DNA of 64,000 nucleotides from CAYNXB01 sp964401045 (lineage in GTDB: Bacteria; Pseudomonadota; Alphaproteobacteria; Sphingomonadales; Sphingomonadaceae): contig CAYNXB010000002.1 in the NCBI GenBank assembly GCA_964401045.1, positions 17,944 to 81,943 of the forward strand. The letters are read 5' to 3'. Shown here piece by piece: positions 36,301-44,527 of the stretch; position 1 is the first letter of the stretch, and each line of letters opens with the position of its first letter. The translations under genes were made by a program, and so were the position numbers. The notes beneath the pieces were generated by a model. The model ran no database searches and was not told the origin of the DNA. It saw only the letters and a list, made by a program, of their open reading frames with translations.

Positions 36301-36572
36301 GAAGTCTGTCGGGGGGTGTCGCTCGGGTGAGCGGCCTCGGGCGGGGGCGCGCTCCCCGCATCATCCCCCCGCATGTGATATGTCCACACCTTTTGCAGGG
36401 TGGCGACGTTTGTCGGATCGATCTGGGTCAATGGCGAATGGCGCGCACCGCCCGCGTCCCGGCCATAGGAAGACCAATCGCCGGGGGAGGGAGTATCGGC
36501 CAGGACCGGCACCGCCATGCCAACTGCCGCGGCAACCGCCGTTCGGAGAAGCAAACGACCCACAGACTTCAT
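33342..36572 (-). CDS. Triple fusion: PQQ dehydrogenase - SMP-30/gluconolactonase - cytochrome c
   Basis: This 1076-residue periplasmic protein has a signal peptide (to Ala25). Residues 28-645 are a quinoprotein dehydrogenase propeller with repeated W-docking blades (GEMLWEVK, GKLVWTF, GKYLWHF). Residues 650-945 are an SMP-30/lactonase propeller with the metal ligands in FTEGP, NSPNDL, LPNGI and GPDGL. After a Pro/Ala-rich linker comes a heme-c domain with CTACH (about 1020-1024) and a later Met ligand candidate (DMMNKG). It would oxidise a sugar or alcohol, hydrolyse the lactone and pass electrons to a heme. The start at 36572 overlaps the cupin stop as ATGA; the upstream open frame lies inside the cupin gene. 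Confidence 0.9.
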   Translation of the reverse strand: MKSVGRLLLRTAVAAAVGMAVPVLADTPSPGDWSSYGRDAGGARHSPLTQIDPTNVATLQKVWTYHMRGDDAGSAPPPEAAHPSDTPRQTSRFFPSQATPLVVDSVMYVPTPYGFVVALDAETGQEIWSYAVPDNDRPATRGVEYWPGSKGAKPEIVFGTRRGKLIALDAGTGTPVAGFGTNGIVEMKTPAVLNGMTYDEAGLGMSSPPLIVGDLIITGSRVQEAPVKGPSGDVRAWNARTGKLVWTFHTIPQPGEPGHETWGGDSWKGRSGVNVWTTPVADVDRGIVYLPIGAPTYDRWGGDRPGTNLYSNSIVAVEAMTGKYLWHFQTAHHDIWDVDAPTASLVEVTRDGKKIPAIAAMNKTAILFLLDRVTGKPIYDVTEVPVPTDTDVPNEHVWPTQPMPAAPPPLTRLSFAMSELNRLTPEAAAACFALVKEWNIVESKAFQPLRTDSAVAFFPGSFGGVDWGGGTFDPDLGYFIVNTNSLASPQQLEQTADGNYAQKGGYRYFWDEKTRIPCQQPPWGELVAVDVNKGTIAWRKTLGISDSLPESLRNTGRPSLGGPITTASGVTFVGGTDDSRFRAFDSRTGEMLWEVKLPASIYATPITYQGKSGRQYVAAVATGGVAGSVPTSDEVTVFALAERNAAAQPVIERVDPAINAIIAPGTRLEKVADGFVFTEGPMWRDGRLWFSDLQGDTVYAVTPEGQKQVLIPHAGGYPKMPAGSNLGPNAMVPDKDGSVLMVQQGGRAISRLGPDMVPKPVITSYKGKRINSPNDLVFAPDGSLWFTDPPFGLLKGDDDPAKEQTFNGVYRYANGKVTAVITDLGLPNGIAISQDGKTLYVNNYGPDMKLMAYDIQPDGTVANGRALITYTENDGVGGPDGLKIDSAGNLWATGPGGIRILTPQGKVLGFIRMPAQTANLAFGEDGKTVFITSSDTIYKLRSQVAGNMPMYSPGANAQPALRTPAPNARPVSTARAAAPSLSNASRAPVKATPGTRPAPAAQAALPARTASLDGATLVQQRCTACHGIQQVTTQRKTALAWADTVVDMMNKGTDLSPEEEAAVVRYLAEHYPAEAK

Positions 36573-37492
36573 CGACGCGTACCTCTCTCGGCAACTGCTT
36601 GTGCTTCCGCCCACGCGGCCTTCGTCTCCAAATCGCGCGCGACCCCGATCACAAGGAATTCCAGTGGCGCGCTGCCCCCCTTGATCGAGCGAACCTGATT
36701 GAGATCGACCGGGATGGCGTCGCCGGCCTTGATCGTGGCGTTTTCGCCCTCGACCGAGAATGTCCCGTCGCCGGAGATGACGTAATAGACCTCGCTGATC
36801 GAGCCATCGCGTTTCGGTCCCACAGACGCTCCGGGCGGTATCACGAGATGATCGACATAGGCCCACGGCGTCGAGAAGACGGTCGGATCGAGCGCCCGGC
36901 GATACTGGACAGTGCCGGTCCCGTCGTCCTTGCTCTCCACCGGCTTCAACAGCGCCTTGTCGAGGTGGAAGTTGATGAACTGAGGCACCGGATCGAGCGC
37001 CGCGCCGGCCCGGTCGTCACCGAGATTGAAAGCGTCGTAACGCTTGGTCATCCCGACGTTGATATTGAGCCATTGCAGCGGCTTGTCTGACGAATTGTAC
37101 AGCCCGTGCGCGCTGCCCATCGTGTCCGGAACACCCGCCGGCCCCGCGATCCTGGACGTGCGGCCGTTGACGGTGAACTCACCCTCACCATCGAGAATAA
37201 CGAACATCTCCTCGCACTGGTTGTGGAAATGCTGGCCGATGCCGGACTTGGGCGGAATCACGCCGCGATGGAGAAAAAGGAAGTTCGTGCTCAGCGCATT
37301 ATTGCCCAGCAACTGCTCGAACTTCATCGAACCCGCACCGTCGTGCACTGCGGTCAGATCCCGATAAGCTTGTGTGTCGGTGTGCGCGATGCGCTTTTCC
37401 AGCGGCACGTATTTCGTGGGTGTCGATTGCGCCTGCACGCTCGCCGGCAAGGCTAGCATCCCCGCCGCCACAAATATCATTGCCAGCTTCAC
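36569..37492 (-). CDS. Exported bicupin protein
   Basis: This 307-residue protein has a signal peptide (to about 22, VQAQ) and two cupin domains. The first has QHFHNQCEEMFVILDGEGEF, a good metal-binding cupin motif (His, His, Glu). The second has SEVYYVISGDGTFSVEGE with fewer ligands. It is the first gene of the leftward operon with the PQQ fusion, coupled by ATGA. It may isomerise or oxygenate a sugar or phenolic in the periplasm; the reaction is unknown. Confidence 0.78.
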   Translation of the reverse strand: MKLAMIFVAAGMLALPASVQAQSTPTKYVPLEKRIAHTDTQAYRDLTAVHDGAGSMKFEQLLGNNALSTNFLFLHRGVIPPKSGIGQHFHNQCEEMFVILDGEGEFTVNGRTSRIAGPAGVPDTMGSAHGLYNSSDKPLQWLNINVGMTKRYDAFNLGDDRAGAALDPVPQFINFHLDKALLKPVESKDDGTGTVQYRRALDPTVFSTPWAYVDHLVIPPGASVGPKRDGSISEVYYVISGDGTFSVEGENATIKAGDAIPVDLNQVRSIKGGSAPLEFLVIGVARDLETKAAWAEAQAVAERGTRR

Positions 37493-37687
37493 GATCGGGC
37501 CCCTCTCACCACTTAGCTCTCTCGTCAGTCCCGACAGCGGGCCGCAAGATTTTTGGATTTTCCCGCCTTATAAGATGTGCAGGGCACTCCAATCCGTAAG
37601 ATGCGGTCGCGGCCTTGTCACCACTTGCCGCAAAGTGGTCAATCCCATCGAATTAGTTCGCTCGCAGCCCAGTTCGTGGCGGGCGGC

Positions 37688-37707
37688 GCCGGTAGCTTAA
37701 TACCGGC
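37688..37707. repeat. Palindrome GCCGGTA-N6-TACCGGC in divergent intergenic region
   Basis: A perfect 7-bp inverted repeat with a GCTTAA spacer lies in the 375-base gap between the divergent bicupin and lipoprotein genes. It could be an operator for one or both. Apart from this the gap shows no gene. Confidence 0.35.
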
Positions 37708-37867
37708 TTTGCGCCGGGTATTTGCAGCGGTGGCTTGTTCCAAGGAAATCGAATGGTAATCAGCGACTGACCGCTACTTGCCTGATGGGAGCTTGGTGGC
37801 CGCCTCGTGCAATTCGGCGCTGGTGCGCTGTCAATGAAAACTGGATTGCGTAAGGGAGACAGCCTCG

Positions 37868-38371
37868 ATGTCACAGCTTAACCGCGCGGTTCTCATCCTT
37901 ATGCCGGTACTCGCGCTCGCCGCCTGTTCGGGCAATTCGGCACCCGATGCCCAGACGTCGCCTGAGACGGCCGCGAGCGCGGACGGCGCCGAGGCTTCCC
38001 CGACGCAGGTGGTCGAGAACCACGTCAAGGCGATGAAGACCGGCGACCTCTCGGCGATCATGAGCGACTATGCCGACGACGCGGTTGTGATCGCGCCGGA
38101 AGGGCTCGTGAAGGACCAGATGCCGGCTACGGGCCCCGGTGTGTTCTCGGGCGCGGAAGACGCCAAGAGGGTGTTCGCCACGCTTGCCGCGCCAGACAAT
38201 CTCGATGCCATCAAGGGCATGGAAACGCGTGTCGAGCCCAAGGGTGAGGACGTCGCGTTCCTCTACTGGACCCAATTTAAAGGTCAGCCGAACGAAGTCT
38301 CCGGCCGCGATGTCTTCGTTGTGCGGAATTCCAAGGTCGTTTTTCAGGACATTATTCCGGATTCGAAATAA
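37868..38371 (+). CDS. SnoaL/DUF4440-like lipoprotein
   Basis: This 167-residue protein has a lipoprotein signal with lipobox LAAC (Cys about 20), a low-complexity Ala/Ser/Asp linker (23-42), and a compact NTF2-like domain (about 45-165) with VVENHVKAMKTGDLSAIMSDYADDAVV, the usual SnoaL helix-strand opening. It may bind or isomerise a small molecule. It lies divergent from the bicupin and 150 bases before the aldose epimerase. No catalytic residue can be named. Confidence 0.7.
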   Translation: MSQLNRAVLILMPVLALAACSGNSAPDAQTSPETAASADGAEASPTQVVENHVKAMKTGDLSAIMSDYADDAVVIAPEGLVKDQMPATGPGVFSGAEDAKRVFATLAAPDNLDAIKGMETRVEPKGEDVAFLYWTQFKGQPNEVSGRDVFVVRNSKVVFQDIIPDSK

Positions 38372-38521
38372 GTTCATCCTCCTCGAACGGAAGCTTGTCG
38401 GTCGCGCGACCAGACCATTCAGTACGGTGCCTGGCCTCTTCGTACCTGTGACGAACGGCGACGATCCATCGGTCGCTACATGACCGCCAATGTCCGCATC
38501 CGCCAGTGACTGGAGAATGGC

Positions 38522-39688
38522 ATGAGAAATCGGCGCGATCACACGGCAGCGGGCATGAGGATTGGTGTCTCCCTGTTGTTTGCTGCAGCAGCAGTGATCG
38601 CGCCGGTTCCCGCTTGGGCCAGAACCGGCGTCGATGTGTGGGGAAAGATGGCCGATGGACGTGCAATCCATCGCTTTACCATCACCAACGCGTCGGGCGC
38701 CCAGGTCTCGATCATGGAACTCGGCGCGGCAGTAACCGCCGTCGTGGTTCCCGACCGCGATGGCGAGTTGGCAGATGTTGCGCTCGGCTACCATGCGCCG
38801 CTCGACTACGTTACGAACAATTCACCGCAGTTCGGGCTTGTCATCGGGCGATACGCCAACCGCATTGCTGGCGGAAAATTCACGCTCGACGGCACCGAAT
38901 ACAAGTTGGCCACACAGGGACGAAGTCCGTCGACCATGCACGGCGGTCCCGAGGGTTTCGGCACACGGCTCTGGAAGGGCATTGAGGTTCACTCGCCCCA
39001 AGGTGACGGAGTGCAATTCCAACTCGTCAGCGACGATGGAGACCAGGGGTTCCCGGGCTCGATGGTCGCAACTGTGACGTATGTGTGGACGGAGAACAAC
39101 GATCTGCAAATCGACTATTACGCAACTACAACAAAGCCCACGGTCGTGAACCTGACCAATCACAGCTACCTCAACCTGGCGGGGGCCGGCAACGGCGACG
39201 TGCTGTCGCAGCAGCTAACCATCGATGCCGATTATTACATGGAGGCGCTTCCGGATAACACTCCGACAGGGCAAATCCTCAAGGTGGAAGGCACGCCGTT
39301 CGACTTCAGCAAGGGTAAGCCTGTCGGGCAGGATATCGACGCGAACGATCCGCAGATGGTGGCGAACCGGGGCTACAACGTTCAATACATCGTGCGGCGA
39401 TCGACTGTCCCTGGGCAGGTTGCCGAAGCTGGTCGCCTCTACGATCCTGGCTCGGGCCGCGAGTTGCGCATTCTGACCACCGAGCCCGGGGTGTTTCTAT
39501 ACACGGCCAATTTCATAAGTACGGAGCGGGTAATGAAGGGCGGCGTACGCTATCCCCTGCGCGCCGGTGTCGCGCTGGAGACGCAGCACTTCCCTGATTC
39601 TCCGAATTGGCCGCACTTTCCGCGCACGACGCTGATGCCCGGCCAGACATTCCACAGCCGCACGATCTTCGATTTCGGCGCTCGCTAA
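38522..39688 (+). CDS. Exported aldose 1-epimerase (mutarotase, GalM-like)
   Basis: This protein of up to 388 residues has a signal peptide (MRIGVSLLF... to PAWA), RYANRI and MHGG segments, NHSYLNL with the family catalytic His, and ETQHFPDSPN with the catalytic Glu. It interconverts alpha and beta anomers, here in the periplasm. This fits the neighbouring PQQ-dehydrogenase/lactonase fusion, since such dehydrogenases oxidise the beta anomer. ATG at 38522 or 38555 are both possible starts; the second gives a cleaner signal peptide. Confidence 0.88.
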   Translation: MRNRRDHTAAGMRIGVSLLFAAAAVIAPVPAWARTGVDVWGKMADGRAIHRFTITNASGAQVSIMELGAAVTAVVVPDRDGELADVALGYHAPLDYVTNNSPQFGLVIGRYANRIAGGKFTLDGTEYKLATQGRSPSTMHGGPEGFGTRLWKGIEVHSPQGDGVQFQLVSDDGDQGFPGSMVATVTYVWTENNDLQIDYYATTTKPTVVNLTNHSYLNLAGAGNGDVLSQQLTIDADYYMEALPDNTPTGQILKVEGTPFDFSKGKPVGQDIDANDPQMVANRGYNVQYIVRRSTVPGQVAEAGRLYDPGSGRELRILTTEPGVFLYTANFISTERVMKGGVRYPLRAGVALETQHFPDSPNWPHFPRTTLMPGQTFHSRTIFDFGAR

Positions 39689-39876
39689 AGAAGTTGTCGT
39701 TGATCGCCGGTAAGCTTGGCGCTTCGTTGCGCTCCGGATTCCGTTATGGGTTATACCCGGTCGTGATCGTGCAAGGCTGGAAGATTCGCTTGCGCCTGCT
39801 CGAAACGGTACTTGAAAAAGGACGGCCGCGATCTTCGTCTGAAGACTTCCTCCAGGCCGCGATGTTGTTGGATAGC

Positions 39877-40456
39877 GGCGCTGTCAGACCAATTGCACTG
39901 GTTGGTCCACGAGCGAGGGATGGGTAGGGTGGCGCATGCCACGACCTCGCAAACCAGCCAGCCCGTTCCGCTATTTTAACTCATCTCCTGAGGTGATCCG
40001 CCTCGTGGTGATGATGTACGTCCGGTTCCCACTATCGCTACGGAACGTCGAGGATCTGCTGTTCGAGCGCGGTATCGACATCTGCCAAGAGACCGTACGC
40101 CAGTGGTGGAACCGGTTCGGCCCGATGTTCGCCGGCGATATCCGCCGGCAGCTCGTCGGCCGCATGCAGGGCTTCCGGCAATGGCGGTGGCACCTCGACG
40201 AGATGTACGTGAAGCTCAACGGCGAGAGGTCTACCTATGGCGGGCGGTCGACCAGGAGGGCGAGATCCTCGAGAGCTATATCACCAGGACCCGCGACCCA
40301 TTTCAACTCCGAACGTCACCTCGTCGATCGCCAGACCTACAAAACCCGCCGTTCGGCTGCCCTCGCCGAGTGGCAATCGCTCATGACCTGAAGCGTGCCC
40401 GCCAAAGGGGCGAACTCTGCCAAGTGGAGACGAGTTGCGATCGGACTGACACCACC
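39877..40456 (+). mobile_element. Degenerate IS6-like element with terminal inverted repeats
   Basis: The left end GGCGCTGTCAGACCAATTGC (39877) and the right end ending TCGGACTGACACCACC (40456) are imperfect inverted repeats (about 16 of 21 matching). Between them is a deleted transposase gene. The element is only 580 bp, shorter than the usual 0.8 kb of IS6 members. With the fragments at 32.7-33.3 kb it brackets the PQQ module. Confidence 0.65.
39936..40391 (+). pseudogene. IS6-family transposase with internal deletion and frameshift
   Basis: The N-terminus is intact (zinc-finger-like and HTH part, MYVRFPLSLRNVEDLL, RQWWNRFGP) through HLDEMYVKLNGER with the first catalytic Asp. The reading then shifts frame (VYLWRAVDQEGEILESYI) and jumps to the C-terminal end FNSERHLVDRQTYKTRRS. 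About 90 residues with the remaining DDE residues are missing. It is inactive. Confidence 0.75.
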
Positions 40457-40714
40457 CAGGCCAACCTCGTGCGGTTAGTTTGCCAGTACCCGTTGGGCCC
40501 TTAATCGAGACTGGAGGAAAATCAGGGGGCACGTCACCGGCGCTAGCCAAGCCTGATTCCGGGTGGCGAAATGCCCGCGAATTGAGACTGCGGCGCGGTG
40601 CTCGATCAATTTAAGTCCTCAATGCGGTGCATCGGAGTGCCGGTGCCACCGCGGATTGCGATTTCGGCTCTGCAAGAAGCCAATCGCCGGGACCGAGATG
40701 TGAGAGAGGAAAGG
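40457..40714. other. Intergenic stretch without gene
   Basis: This 258-base stretch after the IS right end contains no convincing coding frame or repeat. It ends with a good ribosome site (GAGAGGAAAGG) for the signal peptide of the following pseudogene. Confidence 0.5.
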
Positions 40715-41754
40715 ATGATGGCGAGAGCAACCGGGTGGCGGCTTCTACTGGGGGCGATGTCGCTTGTTCCGATCGCGATGCCGGGTCAGGCGCAGGTGGG
40801 GGGCGCTGCGCACGAAGCGGCGTGTTCGAGGACACGTTCACCAGCGCCCTGATAATCGTTAAGAACGACAAGATCGTTTATGAGCGCTATCGCAACTTCA
40901 CCAACGACCAGACCGGATTTTCTTCGATGTCGGTTGCCAAGTCGCTGACCTCAATCTTGATCGGCATCGCCGTTGATCAGGGCGCGATCAAATCGCTCGA
41001 TCAGCAGATCACCGATTACATTCCGGAGCTGAACGGATCCGCCTATGACGGCGTGACCATCCGCGATGCGCTCGACATGAAGACCGGCGTCGACCGCTCG
41101 GATTCGGACCAGCTCAAGCCAGGAACGGTCGAGGCCAGCCGTCGTGAGCAAATGTTGGTACGTAACCAGCGTCCGATGGTCGACGAAGCGTTCATGGTCA
41201 AACGCAAGGCGGAGCCGGGCAAGACCTTCGACTATTCGACGCTCAACGTGACCGTTCTGGGCTGGGTTCTGGAGCGGGCGACGAAGCAGCCGATCACGGA
41301 TTTCACGAGCCGGTCGTTCTGGCAGCCTCTGGGTGCGGAGTCTTCGGCTTACTGGACCACAGATGGACCGGGCGCCAAGGGCCGACCCAACACCGGATTC
41401 GGGTACAACGCCACGCTGCGCGATTACGCGCGGGTTGGGCAGATAATGCTGCACAACGGCCAAGCCAATGGCCGGCAGATCGTCTCCGAGAAGTGGGTTC
41501 AGGATTCCACCGGGGGCCCGCATCCGCGAGTCTCCTCGACCCAGTCGACCGGTTATCAATACCTGTGGTGGACGGTGCCGGGGGAGCCGGCGTACGCAGC
41601 TCAGGGCCTGGCCGGGCAGTACATCTTTGTTGATCCGGCAACGAACACCGTGATCGTCAAGCTCAGCTACGTCCCTCTGAACGAGAAGGGGCAGCACGCC
41701 GGAGCGGAAGCCATGGCCTTTATGAGGGCAGCCTCCAAATGGAAGCCGGACTAG
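40715..41754 (+). pseudogene. Serine hydrolase (beta-lactamase family) with N-terminal deletion
   Basis: A signal peptide (MMARATGWRLLLGAM... to GQAQ) is read in one frame from 40715, but the body starting VFEDTFTSALIIVKND runs in another frame. Compared with the intact paralogue at 52436, about 60-80 residues between the signal and this point are missing. The catalytic SVAKS and YSTLN motifs are intact downstream. The gene is therefore probably broken unless an unannotated start rescues a cytosolic form. It sits just after an IS remnant, which may have caused the deletion. Confidence 0.65.
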
Positions 41755-41788
41755 GGTCCGCCTATTGGCTGCCTACCGGCGGCGACCC
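41754..41788. terminator. Hairpin between convergent genes
   Basis: GGGTCCGCC (41754-41762) pairs with GGCGGCGACCC (41778-41788) with a small bulge. It lies between the convergent serine-hydrolase pseudogene and the IclR gene, where a bidirectional terminator is expected. No U tract. Confidence 0.35.
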
Positions 41789-41796
41789 ACGGTATC

Positions 41797-42687
41797 CTAC
41801 GCATCGCCGAATTCCTCGAGCGAGGTGATCTGCGCGCCGATGGCGCGGGCGGTGCGGCGCAACGCCGAAGCGTAGTGGTCCATGTCGGGCTCCGCGACGG
41901 CGCGTCGGAAATAGGTGATGCCAATGGTGGCGGCCACTCTGTCGCCGACGAAGATCGGCACTGCGATCGTACCCGAATTGCAGGGTTCGGTAATCGGATC
42001 GCGCGTCGCATAGCCTTGCTTGCGGGCGCGCTCGACGCGCCAATCGAGCCAGCCTTGCTCTCGTGTGGTCAAGAGGTCGCTCTCGCCTTCGCCTATCATG
42101 GCGCGCAAGGTTTCACGCTCTGATTCCGGGCAGAATGCGTAGTAGGCCAGCCCTAGCCCATTGGAAAACAGGCTGAGCCGCATGTTGAGCGTGGCGTGGA
42201 AAGGCGAGATCGAGCTGTCGCTGATCGTGCTGAAGCGGATGACCACCGAATCTCCGTCCAGCATCGCCACGCCCACCGGCCAGTGCAGTTCTCGGGTGAG
42301 AGCGATCGCCCAGGGCCGCGCCGCCTCCACGACCAGCGGATCGCCGTGGAAGCCACAACTCAGCGACTGCACGCGCATCGTCACGCAATAACCGTTCTGG
42401 CGGGAATCCTTGGTCACGTAACCAGCCTGCATCAGCGTCGCAAGCATGCGCACCACCGTGGGCTTGGGCAGTCCGGTATCTTGGTGCAGTTGGCCGACAG
42501 TGCTCCATGCGCGGCGGTTCATCAGTTCGAGGAGGGTAAATGCGCGCGAGACGGATTTTATCGAGTTTCCCGATGCGTTGGACGCGGGGCGCTCGTTCGC
42601 TGCAGAGTCGACACAGCAGTCATCGGATCGCCGGCACTCATTGTCTTGAATCGTATCGCCGAGCAGTTCTGCATCGAATGGGGTCAT
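41797..42687 (-). CDS. IclR-family transcriptional regulator
   Basis: This 296-residue protein has an N-terminal winged helix (SVSRAFTLLELMN, WSTVGQLHQDTGLPKPTVVRMLATLMQAGYV) and a C-terminal IclR effector domain ending with RRTARAIGAQI. IclR proteins of the PcaR/PobR type bind palindromes such as GTTCG-N-CGAAC; the four GTTYCG-N5-CGRAAC sites in this region are likely its targets. ATG at 42687 is used; the open frame upstream overlaps the amidohydrolase. It is the third gene of a leftward operon with two amidohydrolases. Confidence 0.85.
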   Translation of the reverse strand: MTPFDAELLGDTIQDNECRRSDDCCVDSAANERPASNASGNSIKSVSRAFTLLELMNRRAWSTVGQLHQDTGLPKPTVVRMLATLMQAGYVTKDSRQNGYCVTMRVQSLSCGFHGDPLVVEAARPWAIALTRELHWPVGVAMLDGDSVVIRFSTISDSSISPFHATLNMRLSLFSNGLGLAYYAFCPESERETLRAMIGEGESDLLTTREQGWLDWRVERARKQGYATRDPITEPCNSGTIAVPIFVGDRVAATIGITYFRRAVAEPDMDHYASALRRTARAIGAQITSLEEFGDA

Positions 42688-42700
42688 GACCGATGGTTCC

Positions 42701-43528
42701 CTACTTGAACCCGAACAAGCGGGATGGATTGTCCCACAGAACGCGCCGCAGGTCTTCATCGTTACCGAGGACGTCGGCAAGATAGGCGAGCTCCGGGCCA
42801 TAATCGATCCGTCGATTCGCGCGCACGAACGGCCAATCCGACCCCCACAGGCAGCGCTCTGGCGAGAACGCGTCGATCAGGGCGCCCACTAGGCGGTCGC
42901 AGTTTCGATAGGGCGGCGGGCCCGAGGCCATTCGGAACACCGCCGAGAGCTTGATGAAGGCTTGCCCCTCGCGCCCAAGCGCGAGCATTTCGGCGAAGCC
43001 GGGCTGTTCCACGCCGAGCGTAGGATCGGGTCGGCCGCAATGGTCGATGATCACCGGCAATTGGGCCGCCCGTAGAATCGGCAGGGCGGGTATGATCGCG
43101 TCGCCCGCGTAGTGTACCTGCACGAGCCACCCCGCTTCCCGCGCGATCGAAAGCGCGCGCTCGCCCGGCTGCCCGAATAGCGACGGGCTGGTCGGAAAAT
43201 CGAGGTTGAAACGGATGCCGCGCACGCTGGCGCCGACAAGCTCCGCGACCTCGCGATCGTCGGCGTCTTCAGCCAGCAGCGCGATGCCGCGAAAGCGGTC
43301 CGGCTGCTGACGGAGAACGTGCAGCAAGTAGCTGTTGTCGGTACCGTAGCCCCCCAGAGGATTGACCAGGACCGCGTGCGTGATGCCGTGACTATCGAGG
43401 ACCGCGCCGAAATGTTCCACGCTGCCGAGTTCGTTGGGATGCAAATCGAAAGCAGAGCCGCCGCCGATCGGCTGGACGGCACGATCGAAGCAGTGCGCAT
43501 GGCAGTCGACTCTCCCGGCCACTGTCAT
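42701..43528 (-). CDS. Amidohydrolase-2 family hydrolase
   Basis: This 275-residue protein begins RVDCHAHCFD, has GTDNSYLL, IDHCGRPDP and LWGSDWPF, the four family landmarks. The start overlaps the stop of the upstream LigI-like gene (ATGA), so the two are coupled. It is probably a lactonase or hydratase/decarboxylase acting after ring cleavage. An N-terminal extension in frame to 43753 is Arg/Pro-rich and lies inside the upstream gene; it was rejected. Confidence 0.82.
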   Translation of the reverse strand: MTVAGRVDCHAHCFDRAVQPIGGGSAFDLHPNELGSVEHFGAVLDSHGITHAVLVNPLGGYGTDNSYLLHVLRQQPDRFRGIALLAEDADDREVAELVGASVRGIRFNLDFPTSPSLFGQPGERALSIAREAGWLVQVHYAGDAIIPALPILRAAQLPVIIDHCGRPDPTLGVEQPGFAEMLALGREGQAFIKLSAVFRMASGPPPYRNCDRLVGALIDAFSPERCLWGSDWPFVRANRRIDYGPELAYLADVLGNDEDLRRVLWDNPSRLFGFK

Positions 43529-44388
43529 GGCACGGCGTCGAATCCGTAGAGCCGCGCAGGGTTTTCGACCAGCATCAGCGTTTGCACCGCCTGCTCCGGC
43601 GCCATCGCCGGCACGAGCTGGACTAGGTCGTGCTCGTCGACATCCGCCGCCAGGTTGGGATGGGGAAAGTCGGTGCCCCACAGGATCCGGTCGGGACGGA
43701 GGGACACCAATTTCCTCGCAAAGGGCAGGGCGTCGGCATAGGGATGCGGACACATGCGCTCAGCGCCGGAGAGTTTGATCCACGCGCCTTCGAGCTCCAT
43801 CAATCGCAACAGTTCGCGAAACGGTGGCTGGTCGAGGGCGAGGGCTGGATCGAGGCGGCCCATATGATCGATGACGAAGGGCAGCGGCAGCGCCTCAATC
43901 GTCTCGCCGAGTGCGAGAATATCTTCGCCGCGCAGGTGCAGCACGACATGCCAGCCCAATTCGGACGCGCGCGCGATGGCGCGCTCGAAGACGGAAGGAT
44001 CGGGATATCCGCCCAGTGACGTTACAAAGTTGAAGCGAATGCCGCGCACGCCGGCGTCGTGCATTAGGGCTAGTTCGCGATCGCTTGTCTCGTCGTCGAT
44101 TAGCGCTACGCCTCTCCAGGCTTCGGGGTGCCAGGCGAGAGCATCTAGCAACGCGCTGTTGTCGGTGCCGTGCGCGCTTGCTTGGACCAGCACCGCGCGT
44201 TCAATCCCGAGGCGTTGGTGGAGCGCGGCGAGCGTTTCCTTGGGACTGTCGGTGGGGTCGTACTTGCGTCCAGGCGAGAAGGGAAAACGGCCCTGCGGCC
44301 CGAAGACATGGCAATGTGTGTCGCAGGCGAGCGGGGGCAGCCGGAAAGTCGCCTCCGTTCGCCCTGGCAGTTCCGCTGCCTCAGCCAT
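43525..44388 (-). CDS. LigI-like 2-pyrone-4,6-dicarboxylate lactonase family protein
   Basis: This 287-residue protein has CDTHCHVFGPQGRFPFSPGRKY, the distinctive LigI opening with the metal-binding His pair, then VLVQASAHGTDN, VIDHMGRLDP and LWGTDFPHPN. These match the lactonase of the protocatechuate 4,5-cleavage pathway more closely than other amidohydrolases. It would open 2-pyrone-4,6-dicarboxylate or an analogue in the cytoplasm. It is first in a leftward operon under an IclR-type operator at 44461. No pyrone-forming dehydrogenase lies in the window. Confidence 0.8.
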   Translation of the reverse strand: MAEAAELPGRTEATFRLPPLACDTHCHVFGPQGRFPFSPGRKYDPTDSPKETLAALHQRLGIERAVLVQASAHGTDNSALLDALAWHPEAWRGVALIDDETSDRELALMHDAGVRGIRFNFVTSLGGYPDPSVFERAIARASELGWHVVLHLRGEDILALGETIEALPLPFVIDHMGRLDPALALDQPPFRELLRLMELEGAWIKLSGAERMCPHPYADALPFARKLVSLRPDRILWGTDFPHPNLAADVDEHDLVQLVPAMAPEQAVQTLMLVENPARLYGFDAVP

Positions 44389-44460
44389 GTATTACCCTCC
44401 TCTCTCCATCCTGCGAGAGAGTAAGGGCATACGAAGCACTTCGCGGGACAAAATGGCGCC

Positions 44461-44477
44461 GTTTCGCGATACGAAAC
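44461..44477. promoter_or_regulatory. IclR-type operator, site A (GTTTCG-N5-CGAAAC)
   Basis: A perfect 6-5-6 palindrome (GTTTCG CGATA CGAAAC) lies between the divergent LigI-like gene (start 44388) and the amidohydrolase at 44528. It is followed by GCG as in sites B and D. Confidence 0.7.
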
Positions 44478-44527
44478 GCGCGTCCCGACGGCTCGCGAGG
44501 ACGGCAGCGCTCGTTTTCAACGCCAGC

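Noticed and set aside
36573..36866. N-terminal extension of the PQQ fusion
   Set aside because: It is Arg/Gly-rich, lies inside the cupin gene, and the signal peptide at 36572 gives the natural start.
33303..39876. PQQ module as an intact composite transposon
   Set aside because: Both flanking IS copies are deleted, their ends are imperfect and no target duplication was seen; only a historical insertion can be suggested.
43529..43753. Upstream extension of the amidohydrolase at 42701
   Set aside because: The extension is Arg/Pro/Ala-rich and overlaps the LigI-like gene; ATG at 43528 overlaps its stop as ATGA.
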